Shown here piece after piece: positions 26,428 to 35,687 of a stretch of DNA of 64,000 bases. The stretch is taken from contig NZ_CP054041.1 of assembly GCF_013282665.1 (NCBI RefSeq), forward strand, positions 434,001-498,000, in the 5' to 3' direction. Each line of letters opens with the position of its first letter. The first letter of the stretch is position 1. This DNA is from Listeria monocytogenes (GTDB lineage: Bacteria; Bacillota; Bacilli; Lactobacillales; Listeriaceae). The notes below the pieces were generated by a model, which was not told the origin of the DNA, did not search any database, and saw only the letters and a list, made by a program, of their open reading frames with translations. The position numbers and the translations under genes were made by a program.

Positions 26428-27951
26428 TTGAAAAAATTAACAAGTGTTTTTTGGGGATCGGGTTGTCTCGTTTTATTAGCCGTTTTATTTGGGGCCTTTT
26501 TGCCAAAACAATTTGAAGCTTTTACAACCAATATCCAAAAATTTCTAACAAGCAAATTTGGTTGGTACTATTTAATTGTTGTAGCGATTATTATTATCTT
26601 CTGCTTGTTTTTAGTTTTAAGTCCGATTGGCTCAATTCGACTCGGAAAACCTGGGGAAGTGCCAGGATATAGTAATAAGTCTTGGTTTGCGATGTTATTT
26701 AGTGCTGGAATGGGAATCGGCCTCGTTTTCTGGGGTGCTGCTGAGCCGTTATCTCATTATGCGGTCCAAGCTCCCGGCGGTGAAGTTGGCACGCAAGCAG
26801 CTATGAAAGATGCACTTCGATATTCATTCTTCCACTGGGGGATTTCCGCTTGGTCGATTTATGCGATTGTTGCTTTAGCGCTCGCCTATTTCAAATTCAG
26901 GAAAAATGCACCGGGATTAATAAGTGCGACACTTTACCCTATTTTAGGGAAACATGCCAAAGGTCCAATTGGGCAATTGATTGATATCATCGCCGTTTTT
27001 GCGACAATCATCGGTGTTGCAACGACACTCGGCCTTGGTGCTCAACAAATTAATGGTGGTCTTACATACTTGTTTGGCGTTCCAAACAATTTTACTGTCC
27101 AGTTTACCATTATTATCATTGTCACCATTTTATTTATGCTATCGGCCATGTCTGGACTTGATAAAGGTATTCAGATTTTGAGTAATGTAAATATTTATGT
27201 CGCAGGAATTTTATTAGTTTTAACCCTTATACTTGGGCCTACCCTTTTCATAATGAATAATTTCACCAATTCATTTGGGGACTACTTACAAAATATCATC
27301 CAAATGAGTTTTCAGACAGCACCTGATGCGCCTGATGCTCGAAAATGGATTGATTCATGGACTATTTTTTATTGGGCTTGGTGGCTTTCTTGGTCGCCAT
27401 TTGTAGGAATTTTCATCGCTCGAATTTCACGTGGTAGAACAATTCGACAATTTCTACTTGGCGTTATTGTCCTTCCTTCTTTAGTCAGCGTTTTCTGGTT
27501 TGCCGTGTTTGGCGGTTCGGCTATTTTTGTGGACCAACATAATAACTCAGGTCTTTCCGGTTTAGCAACAGAGCAAGTACTATTTGGGGTATTTAACGAA
27601 TTCCCTGGTGGTATTGTTTTATCTATTGTGGCAATGATTTTAATTGCGGTATTCTTTATTACTTCCGCAGATTCAGCCACATTTGTTCTTGGCATGCAAA
27701 CAACAGGCGGTTCCTTAAACCCACCAAACTCCGTCAAAGTAACATGGGGATTACTACAAGCAGGGATTGCAAGTGTACTACTTTACGCAGGCGGACTGAC
27801 AGCTCTTCAAAATGCGTCAATTATAGCAGCCTTTCCATTTTCTATCGTCATTATCTTAATGATTGTTTCCTTATTCGTTTCGTTAACGAGGGAACAAGAA
27901 AAGCTAGGATTATATGTTCGACCGAAAAAATCACAACGTTCCCAACTATAA
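26428..27951 (+). CDS. betL: Glycine betaine transporter BetL (BCCT family)
   Basis: A 507-residue secondary transporter with twelve membrane segments that takes up glycine betaine with Na+ for osmoprotection. The BCCT signature [21 protein letters not shown] lies near residue 320 and [14 protein letters not shown] near residue 93. The start is TTG with GGGAAGTGATG upstream. The C-terminus is short and charged (KKSQRSQL). Monocistronic with a terminator. Confidence 0.95.
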   Translation: MKKLTSVFWGSGCLVLLAVLFGAFLPKQFEAFTTNIQKFLTSKFGWYYLIVVAIIIIFCLFLVLSPIGSIRLGKPGEVPGYSNKSWFAMLFSAGMGIGLVFWGAAEPLSHYAVQAPGGEVGTQAAMKDALRYSFFHWGISAWSIYAIVALALAYFKFRKNAPGLISATLYPILGKHAKGPIGQLIDIIAVFATIIGVATTLGLGAQQINGGLTYLFGVPNNFTVQFTIIIIVTILFMLSAMSGLDKGIQILSNVNIYVAGILLVLTLILGPTLFIMNNFTNSFGDYLQNIIQMSFQTAPDAPDARKWIDSWTIFYWAWWLSWSPFVGIFIARISRGRTIRQFLLGVIVLPSLVSVFWFAVFGGSAIFVDQHNNSGLSGLATEQVLFGVFNEFPGGIVLSIVAMILIAVFFITSADSATFVLGMQTTGGSLNPPNSVKVTWGLLQAGIASVLLYAGGLTALQNASIIAAFPFSIVIILMIVSLFVSLTREQEKLGLYVRPKKSQRSQL

Positions 27952-27952
27952 T

Positions 27953-27993
27953 AAAAAGGGATGAAAATCTACAACTAGATTTTCATCCCTTTT
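27953..27993. terminator. Bidirectional terminator, betL / aldolase operon
   Basis: AAAAGGGATGAAAATCT/AGATTTTCATCCCTTTTTT, a long near-perfect stem with T6 on plus. Confidence 0.93.
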
Positions 27994-27994
27994 T

Positions 27995-28192
27995 TCATCC
28001 TTTTTTCTGCTTTGCCGCGACTATTTCACGATAGCTACGAGTTTGTTTAGGATATTTTTTCCGAAAGAAATGTTGCGAAACAACTGCTAACACGAGCGAA
28101 ATGGCGGTAATTGGAATAGAGCTTTTAAATATCCCGACCATTAGTAATAAAGCACTGGCAAATAACGTTGCATTAAAAAGGAATTTTTCCAT
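27995..28192 (-). CDS. Small two-TM membrane protein at the end of the sugar operon
   Basis: A 65-residue protein with two membrane segments (about residues 7-22 and 26-42) and a strongly basic C-terminal part (HFFRKKYPKQTRSYR). It starts 3 nt after the aldolase stop, so it is translated in the same operon. No family recognised; there is no reason to link it directly to sugar metabolism other than position. Confidence 0.7.
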   Translation of the reverse strand: MEKFLFNATLFASALLLMVGIFKSSIPITAISLVLAVVSQHFFRKKYPKQTRSYREIVAAKQKKG

Positions 28193-28195
28193 TAG

Positions 28196-28846
28196 TTACT
28201 CCTCCAAATTATAATTTAATTCGCGGTCATGAGCTAATTTCTTAATACCTAAAGCATCAAAGACTAATGCTTTTTCTGCAATATAGGCATTGTATTCAAT
28301 ACGCTCTAGCATGTCGTATGCTTTATGAAGTGATGTATCTAATACGACAATACCATGTTTATTTAATAAGCTTGCACTTGGAACAGCTTTATCCCCTAGT
28401 TCGATAACGTGTTTACGAACGATTTCCGCAAGTTCTGGACTAGTGGCTGGTGCAAATGCAAGGGTTGGAATTTGACCAATTTTTTGCGTTGCCTCTGTTA
28501 AATTCGGTAATTCCATCCCAAGTGTGGCAAATAACATTGATTCTTTTGGATGCGCATGGAGCACACAGCCGATTTTCGGATTTTCTACGTAACAAGCGCG
28601 GTGTAAGTTAATTTCTCTTGTAACTCTTCCGTCTCCTTCTACGACTTCATTGTTATTGTCTACTACAAGGATTTCATATGGGGAAAGATCGCAAAGTTTT
28701 GCTTGACTCATAAGTGTAGGTGTCATAATAATGTGTTCGCTATTCATGCGCACACTCACATTTCCTCCAGCCGCATTCGTTTCAAAACGATCAAACATCG
28801 TCTTCACTATTTTTGCTAAATCTTCACGTTCTTTTTGGTATAACAT
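28196..28846 (-). CDS. Class II aldolase (fuculose-phosphate aldolase type)
   Basis: A 216-residue zinc aldolase/epimerase of the AraD/FucA family. The metal-binding HAHPKE lies near residue 90 and a later His in ASLLNKHGIVVLD near residue 160; the catalytic Glu is in REINLHRACY. Such enzymes split ketose 1-phosphates into DHAP and an aldehyde. It follows a PfkB-type kinase by 1 nt and belongs to the galactitol-type PTS operon, so a ketose 1-phosphate derived from the imported sugar or polyol is the likely substrate. Confidence 0.88.
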   Translation of the reverse strand: MLYQKEREDLAKIVKTMFDRFETNAAGGNVSVRMNSEHIIMTPTLMSQAKLCDLSPYEILVVDNNNEVVEGDGRVTREINLHRACYVENPKIGCVLHAHPKESMLFATLGMELPNLTEATQKIGQIPTLAFAPATSPELAEIVRKHVIELGDKAVPSASLLNKHGIVVLDTSLHKAYDMLERIEYNAYIAEKALVFDALGIKKLAHDRELNYNLEE

Positions 28847-28847
28847 A

Positions 28848-29780
28848 TTATCTCTCCTCCAATTGTATAATACTTACTTGATTCTTGAGCTTTCCAGCGG
28901 CTTCTAAATCAAAGCTCGAACTGTCTTGTTGCATAACCTTGCTAGCAGAGCAACCTGTCGCGACTTTTAACGTTTCTGTAATCGGCATATTCATCGCAAG
29001 ACCTGCAATAAATGCCCCAACAAACACGTCGCCAGCCCCAGTATCATTGCGTTCATGTACTTTTGGTGGAATAACTTGATACAACTTGCCATTATGCGCG
29101 CAAAGTGATCCTTTTGCTCCAAGCGAAACGACAAGATAGGGGATTTTTTCGGCTAATTTGCGGACATTTTCTTCTAGTGAATGGGTCTTCTCATCCAAAA
29201 CGGCAATGACTTCATCTTCATTTGGCTTAATGAAATCGACGCCCATTTCGACCGCTAAGTTTAAATATTCACCAGAATTATCACATCCGAGAAACGCTCC
29301 TGTTGCTTTGACAGTTCTTAGTAGTTCTTTAAAATCAGATAATGTATAATGAGGAGGCGGAGATCCGGCAATCACCACCATATCCTCTTTTTTAACTTTT
29401 TTAGCGATTTGTTTTAAAAGATTGTCTTTGTTGGTCTGACTTACGGTAAAACCAGCTTCAGGTATCATCGTGCTGCCATTCGTGTCATCACTTAAAACAA
29501 CGAAGCATTCTCTTGTCGAAGTTCCAGCTTCTACAAGGAAATCATGGTTGATATGTTTTTCTTTTAGAATGGCATATAGTTTGTCAAGATTGTCTGATCC
29601 CGCAATTCCAAGTGCTTCATTTTTAATACCGAATTTGGATAACACTCCCGAAACGTGAAGCCCCTTTCCCCCGCAATCATACGTTGTTCTTTTGACTCGA
29701 TTAGTCTTCCTTTTTTCTAACTCTCCTTGAATGAAAAGCAACCGGTCAATGGCTGGATTTAATGTTATCGTGTAAATCAT
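28848..29780 (-). CDS. PfkB-family sugar-phosphate kinase (1-phosphofructokinase / tagatose-6-P kinase type)
   Basis: A 310-residue ribokinase-fold kinase. It begins MIYTITLNPAIDR like FruK/LacC; the N-terminal GGKGLHVS and the C-terminal anion hole DTGAGDVFVGAFIAG (about residue 248) are conserved. FruK and LacC phosphorylate fructose 1-phosphate or tagatose 6-phosphate to bisphosphates, and sequence alone does not separate them. Context (galactitol-type PTS, class II aldolase) suggests a tagatose-like or related phosphate. Confidence 0.9.
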   Translation of the reverse strand: MIYTITLNPAIDRLLFIQGELEKRKTNRVKRTTYDCGGKGLHVSGVLSKFGIKNEALGIAGSDNLDKLYAILKEKHINHDFLVEAGTSTRECFVVLSDDTNGSTMIPEAGFTVSQTNKDNLLKQIAKKVKKEDMVVIAGSPPPHYTLSDFKELLRTVKATGAFLGCDNSGEYLNLAVEMGVDFIKPNEDEVIAVLDEKTHSLEENVRKLAEKIPYLVVSLGAKGSLCAHNGKLYQVIPPKVHERNDTGAGDVFVGAFIAGLAMNMPITETLKVATGCSASKVMQQDSSSFDLEAAGKLKNQVSIIQLEER

Positions 29781-29797
29781 CTCATCACTCCTACTTC

Positions 29798-31147
29798 TTA
29801 AGAGCTAGCTTTTTCTAGTTCAATTGTTCGTTTTTTCATCATTTTCACATAAAATACTAGTAATAATACCCAAATTGCGACAAAAATAAAGCCTAAAATA
29901 GTGAACTGACTTGCTTCCGCAAAAATGTAACGGAACACTGGATATTCAAGTGTACTCCAGGTAATTTGTTGCCCAGCTTTTAGAGAAATTGCGCCTGTTG
30001 AATGCGCTAAATCCGTAATAGTTCCGGCGAAGAAAGTTGATACATATAAGAAAATCGGTGTGGTGATCGTACCAAGAATAATCATTCGGATCAAGTTCCC
30101 ACCTGTCACAATCAGAGCCGGCGCGCACAAAGAAATATTTAAGATTCCGGCGAACGGCAATACGCCATTTCCTGGTAAAATAAGCGCGAAGATAAGAGTA
30201 ACTGGAACCATCAGAACAATTGCTACCCATACTTCACTACATCCCGCTAAAATCGGCCAATCTAGCCCAATGAACAATTCACGATTTTTAAATTTACGTT
30301 TCATGAACTCAGAAATACCATCAGATAGTGGCGAAAGAGCTTGCATAAATAGTTTTGCAACCATTGGGAAAAGCGTTAATGCTGCTGCAGCTTGCATGGC
30401 TAACATCAAAGTTTTCGCAACATCATAACCAGCTGCAATCCCCAGAAGTCCACCAATAATAAAGCCCATCACATGGTTTTCTGCAAAAATACCAATTTTA
30501 TCTTTTAACGCATTGGCATCCATATCTTTACGAAGTGCTGGAATTTTTTTCAGTAACCAGTCAAGCGGCATTAAGAAAATACAGAAAATCATCATACCGT
30601 GAGAAACGGTTACACCTGGAATCCCATTTAACTCTTGAATTTGACGTTGGTTGGCATCACATAGAATTAGTTCTGTAACAATTTGAATTCCGGCAACAAT
30701 AAATGCTAAGTAAACATTTTGTGTTACGCCAATAATAAGTACCGCTGTTAAAATTTTGCCCCAAACATTCCATAAATCGACGTTTAAGGTTTTGGTTTTA
30801 TTAATAACGAGCATAATCGCGTTAATACCTAGTTGTAGCGGGAACATCAAGAAGGCAAATGGCCACGCCCAAGCAAGTGTTGCCATTGATGTCCATCCTC
30901 CGTCTAAGATGCTTAAATTAATCCCAGTTCTTTCAGCAAGTCCTTGTGCAGCTGGTGTTAATGCTTCAATCATAAAGCCGATAACGATGTTCATTCCAAG
31001 GAAAGCAACCCCTAGAATAATCCCCGCACTCACTGCATCTCTTACTTTCATTCGTACGATAAGCCCAATAATAATCATTAGTGCTGGAACAAAAACGGCA
31101 GCTCCAAGGTTCAAAATAAACTGTATAACTGATTGTAATGACTCCAT
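29798..31147 (-). CDS. PTS EIIC, galactitol type
   Basis: A 449-residue membrane component of a galactitol-family (Gat) PTS permease, with about ten to twelve membrane segments. The family stretch LDGGWTSMATLAWAWPFAF lies near residue 80 and LDWPILAGCSEVW near residue 297. It moves the sugar while EIIB phosphorylates it. Third of the EIIA-EIIB-EIIC set; the actual substrate is not known from sequence. Confidence 0.92.
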   Translation of the reverse strand: MESLQSVIQFILNLGAAVFVPALMIIIGLIVRMKVRDAVSAGIILGVAFLGMNIVIGFMIEALTPAAQGLAERTGINLSILDGGWTSMATLAWAWPFAFLMFPLQLGINAIMLVINKTKTLNVDLWNVWGKILTAVLIIGVTQNVYLAFIVAGIQIVTELILCDANQRQIQELNGIPGVTVSHGMMIFCIFLMPLDWLLKKIPALRKDMDANALKDKIGIFAENHVMGFIIGGLLGIAAGYDVAKTLMLAMQAAAALTLFPMVAKLFMQALSPLSDGISEFMKRKFKNRELFIGLDWPILAGCSEVWVAIVLMVPVTLIFALILPGNGVLPFAGILNISLCAPALIVTGGNLIRMIILGTITTPIFLYVSTFFAGTITDLAHSTGAISLKAGQQITWSTLEYPVFRYIFAEASQFTILGFIFVAIWVLLLVFYVKMMKKRTIELEKASS

Positions 31148-31174
31148 TTTTTCACGCTCCCTGTTTTATCTGGT

Positions 31175-31459
31175 TTATTTTAAGGCGTTAAGTAATTTTT
31201 CTGTTTCTTCGTCCATTCCCATTCCTGTTAAGAAGGCAATACCATTCAATGTGGGAATATCAAATTCTTTATTCGCTTTTGTAATTGCCACGTATACATC
31301 ACTTGTTTTAATATGTTGCTCTAAAGACTTAATGTCTACTGCTTCTACTGTTGCGCGAACCCCTTTTTCTTTTAAAATACGTTCTACTTTTGATGCTACT
31401 GTTTGGCTTGTTGCCACGCCTGATCCGCATGCTACGATAACTTTTTTCACTGTAATCAC
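31175..31459 (-). CDS. PTS EIIB, galactitol type
   Basis: A 94-residue phosphotransfer protein with the active-site Cys in ACGSGVATSQTVASK (Cys near residue 11). It takes phosphate from EIIA and passes it to the sugar in EIIC. Its start overlaps the EIIA stop by 4 nt. Confidence 0.93.
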   Translation of the reverse strand: MITVKKVIVACGSGVATSQTVASKVERILKEKGVRATVEAVDIKSLEQHIKTSDVYVAITKANKEFDIPTLNGIAFLTGMGMDEETEKLLNALK

Positions 31460-31923
31460 TCTCCAAATTGTTTTTTTAGGAAATCACATAATGCATTGCT
31501 ATCATTTATTTGTTTTATCTGTTCCACAAAATCTGCTTCCATAAATTTTTCCATGATACTTGAAAGCAGTGGAACTTGATCTTTGGGATTTTTGATACCT
31601 AGCATGAAAATTACTTCCACATCAATCCACTTTTCACTTGATCCCATTTGAATAAAGGGAATTGGTGTAGAAAGCTTGTTTACGAGGACAAAAGGTCGTT
31701 TTACATAAATCGTATCGGTATGAGGAATAGCAATTTTGATACCATTCATCTCAAGTCCAGTAGGAAAAACTACTTCTCGGCTAGTTACCGCTTCTCTAAA
31801 AGTCGCCTCTACATACTGCTCTTTCTCTAATACCTTGCTCGTACATTCAAAAAGTTCTGCCTGATTTTCGTAACTTGAATTTATCAGGGTTAATTCTTTT
31901 TGAAATAAATCATGGTAATCCAC
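31456..31923 (-). CDS. PTS EIIA, fructose/galactitol type
   Basis: A 155-residue EIIA of the PTS_EIIA_2 family, with the phosphorylated His in IAIPHTDTIYV near residue 65. The start is a GTG at 31923, with AAAGGGGGTGA at 7-8 nt; that ribosome site contains the stop codon of the upstream regulator, so translation is coupled. First structural gene after the regulator. Confidence 0.9.
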   Translation of the reverse strand: MDYHDLFQKELTLINSSYENQAELFECTSKVLEKEQYVEATFREAVTSREVVFPTGLEMNGIKIAIPHTDTIYVKRPFVLVNKLSTPIPFIQMGSSEKWIDVEVIFMLGIKNPKDQVPLLSSIMEKFMEADFVEQIKQINDSNALCDFLKKQFGE

Positions 31924-31930
31924 GTGATAC

Positions 31931-33937
31931 TCACCCCCTTTCAAGGATTTCAACGATTTTCTTTTTGTTAGTAGAAGCGAGAAGTTCCGCTAACCTCTCT
32001 GGCTGTAAGAAAATTTCGTTCAATTTTAGTAATAATGGTATGTGTTTGTTTTGTTCAGATGGTGCTAGCGCAATCATGATTTTGACTGTCTCCCCAGCTT
32101 TTGTTCTTGTGTCCGCTTTCATTATCATCAACTGAATATCTTGCTCAATTACCCCATTCGCAGGCTTGGCATGTGGTAAATAAATATTCGGCCCAATCAT
32201 CATCTGCTCATAATTTTGATAGAATATTTCTTCACAGGTATGAATATAACACGTATCCACCGTTCCTCTTTCTAACATTGGCGCAAACGCCGCCGAAACT
32301 AGTTGCTCCCACTCAAGTGGCGTTTCTAAAAAGTGGACCTGCTCTTCCGTAATTCGCATTTGTTCTGGCTCTTTTTTCTCCACCGGTTGCTCTTTTTTGT
32401 TGAAAAATGATTCCATTTTAGCTTGCACTAATCGAATGTTTTCTTCGGGAATTTCATCTTTTAGCATAGCAAGCAGTTCTTTGGTTTTTTTATGACTATC
32501 CATTTCAATTGCTTTATCCACTTGTTCTCTAAGGATTTGCCTACTGTCTTTACTTAAAATAGACGGAATTACAAAAATGGTAGCATCGCTTTGAACGGGC
32601 ACAGTCGTAAAAATAAAATCAATATCTCGTGCCACCGTATTTAATTGTCGCACCGCATAAGCTCCTTGAAAATCAATATTCGGAAACATCATTTTCAAAT
32701 TTTCTAGCAGTAGTTTAGAGATGGATGTACCACTTTTACAAAGGACTACTGCGCGGAAAATCGGCTGTTCCGTCTCCTCAATTTGATACATCCATCCAAG
32801 AACTATCATAGAAAGATACACAATCTCCTCTTCTGACCACTTGTGACCAACCAACTTTTCAAACGGTTTCGAGGCTTTTTCTACAATGTTAAATGTCGGG
32901 GTGTACTCTTTAATAAACTGCTTTTTAAGCGGATTATTGATTTGAAATCCTAAAATTGTTCGGTAAATTGCTGGTCTAACATGTAAAATCACTTTTTCTT
33001 TAAATTCATTTTTCTTCATGATTTCTGTCGCAAAATACATTTCCAGTAAACGAATGAACTCGTCGACTGCGTAGGCAATTTCTTCACTGTCTGAGAAATG
33101 AAGCGCCGACTCGACTAAATTCGATGCGAGAACTTGCAAGGATAAATACAACAAATCGTTTTCGCTTAAAAAATCATAGCCCCAAAACATTTCTTTCATT
33201 ATCGGGAACTCGCGGGTATTTTTGATGTCATACATTTCAATTTTAAATGTCCATTTCTTATTTGTTACTTTGGATCGTTTGATAATACCGTGGAGAATAT
33301 AGGGCAATTCTTCCATCTGTTCATCTGTAAAGGTAATTTGAAGCTTACTTTCCACCTTTTCGAGCCGTTTTTTCAATAAAAACACTTCGCTTACAGTAAT
33401 CAACTTTTTTTCGTCTAGTACGAATTTCCCGTACGGGGTCTGGACGACTTCGCGAATTAGTTCTGCTAGTAAATTACGAATCAGAAATTCTGAACCTGAA
33501 ACGGCATAACCATCTTTCCGCGAATAATCGAGCTGAATTTCAAACTCGTGCAGACTCTCTTTGATACTTTTAACATCAGTAAGCATCGTATTTTTACTTA
33601 CATATACATAGTCCGCAAGCGCGCCGAGTGACATATAATGATTATGTAGCAGTAATTTAATCATGATAAGTTTGCGACGAATATTAACCTCATAAAACGA
33701 AAATAACTGTTGCTCTTCCGCTGTTAAAAGTCGGTAGCAAGCTTCTCTACATACATCTGTAACAAAAATCATGTCATGGTCAATCAAAATTGGTTCTGAC
33801 TTTAGTAGATGGTTTATTTGTGTAATCTGTGCGCTAATTGCTTCTTTTGATACTTTAAAATTCTTGGAAACATTTCTAAGATTCACTTGCCGATTCAAGA
33901 GCAGATAAGTAATTAATTCCTTACAATTCTGTTCCAT
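31931..33937 (-). CDS. PRD-containing transcriptional activator of the PTS operon (MtlR/LicR type)
   Basis: A 668-residue multi-domain regulator: N-terminal HTH domains (about residues 1-140), two PRD domains (about 170-390), an EIIB-like domain with the Cys motif VVLCKSGTSISKLLL near residue 395, and a C-terminal EIIA-like domain with IYLPHAKPANG near residue 590. These domains are phosphorylated by HPr and by the operon EIIB, so activity depends on sugar supply. It heads the operon it likely controls, 8 nt before the EIIA start. Confidence 0.92.
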   Translation of the reverse strand: MEQNCKELITYLLLNRQVNLRNVSKNFKVSKEAISAQITQINHLLKSEPILIDHDMIFVTDVCREACYRLLTAEEQQLFSFYEVNIRRKLIMIKLLLHNHYMSLGALADYVYVSKNTMLTDVKSIKESLHEFEIQLDYSRKDGYAVSGSEFLIRNLLAELIREVVQTPYGKFVLDEKKLITVSEVFLLKKRLEKVESKLQITFTDEQMEELPYILHGIIKRSKVTNKKWTFKIEMYDIKNTREFPIMKEMFWGYDFLSENDLLYLSLQVLASNLVESALHFSDSEEIAYAVDEFIRLLEMYFATEIMKKNEFKEKVILHVRPAIYRTILGFQINNPLKKQFIKEYTPTFNIVEKASKPFEKLVGHKWSEEEIVYLSMIVLGWMYQIEETEQPIFRAVVLCKSGTSISKLLLENLKMMFPNIDFQGAYAVRQLNTVARDIDFIFTTVPVQSDATIFVIPSILSKDSRQILREQVDKAIEMDSHKKTKELLAMLKDEIPEENIRLVQAKMESFFNKKEQPVEKKEPEQMRITEEQVHFLETPLEWEQLVSAAFAPMLERGTVDTCYIHTCEEIFYQNYEQMMIGPNIYLPHAKPANGVIEQDIQLMIMKADTRTKAGETVKIMIALAPSEQNKHIPLLLKLNEIFLQPERLAELLASTNKKKIVEILERG

Positions 33938-33995
33938 CTACTTTCCCCTCCCTTATATTAATAGTAAATGATAACCCTTACATAAAAATGGTGAT

Positions 33996-34037
33996 TCATC
34001 ACAACTTTTCTTTTAGCAGAAAGATTTATTGTGATGA
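33996..34037. promoter_or_regulatory. Inverted repeat between regulator and pdxR genes
   Basis: TCATCACAA and TTGTGATGA arms 24 nt apart, upstream of the PRD regulator on the minus strand. Possible operator; half-sites resemble those of cAMP-receptor-like or MtlR-type sites, but the protein is unknown. Confidence 0.4.
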
Positions 34038-34091
34038 GCTAAAATGGTGGGTTACTTTCCATTATAGATTAGAAGGATTTCGAGGGGAATA

Positions 34092-34141
34092 TGAAAAAAG
34101 TGCGAAATAGCTTTAAATCAAGCTTCCTCGCACTTTTTTTC
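34092..34141. terminator. Bidirectional terminator of pdxR
   Basis: AAAAAAGTGCGA/TCGCACTTTTTT with inner AGCTT/AAGCT stem; T-runs on both strands. Confidence 0.9.
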
Positions 34142-35563
34142 TATTAATATTTGCTTTATTATTTCAGCTACACGCTTTGCTTCCGTCTTCTCAAGTCGCG
34201 CATAAGTTACACGAATAACTGCTTCTTTTACCCCAAATAAAAACCCTGGCATAATAAGTAAATCATTCGCTAAAAATATATCAAAATCACGAATCGAGCG
34301 AAATTCTACTGGTAATTTCATCCATAAATGAAAACCACCTTTTGGCTTAATAAACATTACATCACTCGGTAAGATAGCTTCGAAAGCCTCGATTAAATCA
34401 TCTCGTCGCCGTTCTAATACGTGGTATAATTGCTTTAAATGTACCTTATAACCGGTCGTATTTAAAACACTATTGGCTAATACTTGCGGAAATATACTTA
34501 AGCCAAAATCCATCTCTTGCCTAGCGAGCGCAAGCCGTTCAATCACCGCTGTCGGGCCAATGAGCCAACCAATTCGTGTAGTGGATCCCATAATTTTCGA
34601 GAGCGAGCCAATATATAATACATTATCCGTGTCCAGTTGTTTTAGTGGTACCGGAATTCGGCTGTCTAGTGCGGCTAGTTCTGAAAATGGATCATCTTCT
34701 ACAATCGGTATTTGCAAATGAGCGCAAATTTTCACGAGTTCTTTGCGCCGTTTCAGACTCATTACAAGTCCAGTTGGATTTTGAAAAGTTGGATTAACAA
34801 AAACCATTTTCACACGGTGTTTATGATATAAATCGCGTAATTCAGAAATAATCACGCCATCCTCATCCATTGGTAGCGCAAAAATCCGTAAGCCCGCTGA
34901 TTGAAACAACGATAGCGAATAAAAGTATGACGGAGACTCAATTGCCACAGCATCACCCGGCTTTAACAAGCATTGTGTAATTAAAAAGAGCGCTTGTTGC
35001 GCACCTGATGTAATGAAAATTTGTTCGCGTCGTGTTTGTAAGCCGTATGCTTCTTTCATCTGCTTTTGAATTGTTTCACGCAGTGGTTTGTAGCCTGCTT
35101 CATCCTCCTGTTGCTCCTCTGCAATAAAAGACTGCCATGAGAAACTTGGTGTTTCGATTTTCGGAGTCATTTCAAGCGGCAATTCCCCGCTCGCTACATC
35201 AATCACTTTACCTGAATCGGCTCGCTCCATTACCCCCACTTGCCGAATATAAGGGACTGCTGGTGTGAACCCACCTTGTGTTAAATAATGACGCCAATTA
35301 GTTGATTGCCCTGCAAAAAGTCCCCATTTTTCCGCATTGACTGTCGTTCCACTACCTTGTTTGCGAATGATAACTGCACGTGCTGTAAGTTCATCTAGCG
35401 CCCGCACAACCGTCGAGCGATTCACCCCAAACATTTCTGCCAACTGTCTTTCAGGAGGCAACTTCTCTTCTGGCAAAAGTTCTCCGTTGATAATTTTCGT
35501 TTCTATTAAGTCTACAATTTGTAAATAAATCGGTAAATCCGAATTTCCAGTTAGTTTCCACAT
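34118..35563 (-). CDS. pdxR: MocR-family regulator PdxR
   Basis: A 481-residue fusion of a GntR-type winged helix (residues 1-70, LPPERQLAEMFGVNRSTVVRALDEL) and a fold-type I aminotransferase domain (about 110-475). The PLP-binding Lys lies in IGSLSKIMGSTTRIGW near residue 325, and the NPTFQNPTG loop near residue 255. PdxR activates pdxST and represses its own gene in response to PLP in L. monocytogenes. Divergent from pdxS, with a palindrome between. Confidence 0.95.
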   Translation of the reverse strand: MWKLTGNSDLPIYLQIVDLIETKIINGELLPEEKLPPERQLAEMFGVNRSTVVRALDELTARAVIIRKQGSGTTVNAEKWGLFAGQSTNWRHYLTQGGFTPAVPYIRQVGVMERADSGKVIDVASGELPLEMTPKIETPSFSWQSFIAEEQQEDEAGYKPLRETIQKQMKEAYGLQTRREQIFITSGAQQALFLITQCLLKPGDAVAIESPSYFYSLSLFQSAGLRIFALPMDEDGVIISELRDLYHKHRVKMVFVNPTFQNPTGLVMSLKRRKELVKICAHLQIPIVEDDPFSELAALDSRIPVPLKQLDTDNVLYIGSLSKIMGSTTRIGWLIGPTAVIERLALARQEMDFGLSIFPQVLANSVLNTTGYKVHLKQLYHVLERRRDDLIEAFEAILPSDVMFIKPKGGFHLWMKLPVEFRSIRDFDIFLANDLLIMPGFLFGVKEAVIRVTYARLEKTEAKRVAEIIKQILIEKKCEEA

Positions 35564-35582
35564 CGTTCATTCCTCCTGTGGA

Positions 35583-35647
35583 AATTGGATGGAGAAAAAA
35601 ACATCCAATTGGTTGTTTTTGCGAAATGACTTTTAGCTTATCATAAT
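35583..35647 (+). promoter_or_regulatory. pdxS promoter with PdxR operator candidate
   Basis: AATTGGATG/CATCCAATT inverted repeat (35583-35610) is followed by TTGCGA, 17 nt, CATAAT (35619-35647). The repeat is 8 nt before the -35, in an activator position. Confidence 0.6.
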
Positions 35648-35687
35648 AGTCAGGTAATTTCAATTAACTTTGATGGAGGTTGTTACT

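Noticed and set aside
30756-31544. 262-codon plus-strand ORF opposite the PTS EIIC/EIIB genes
   Set aside because: Antisense shadow of strongly conserved PTS genes; low-complexity Ile/Ser composition typical for reversed membrane-protein coding sequence.
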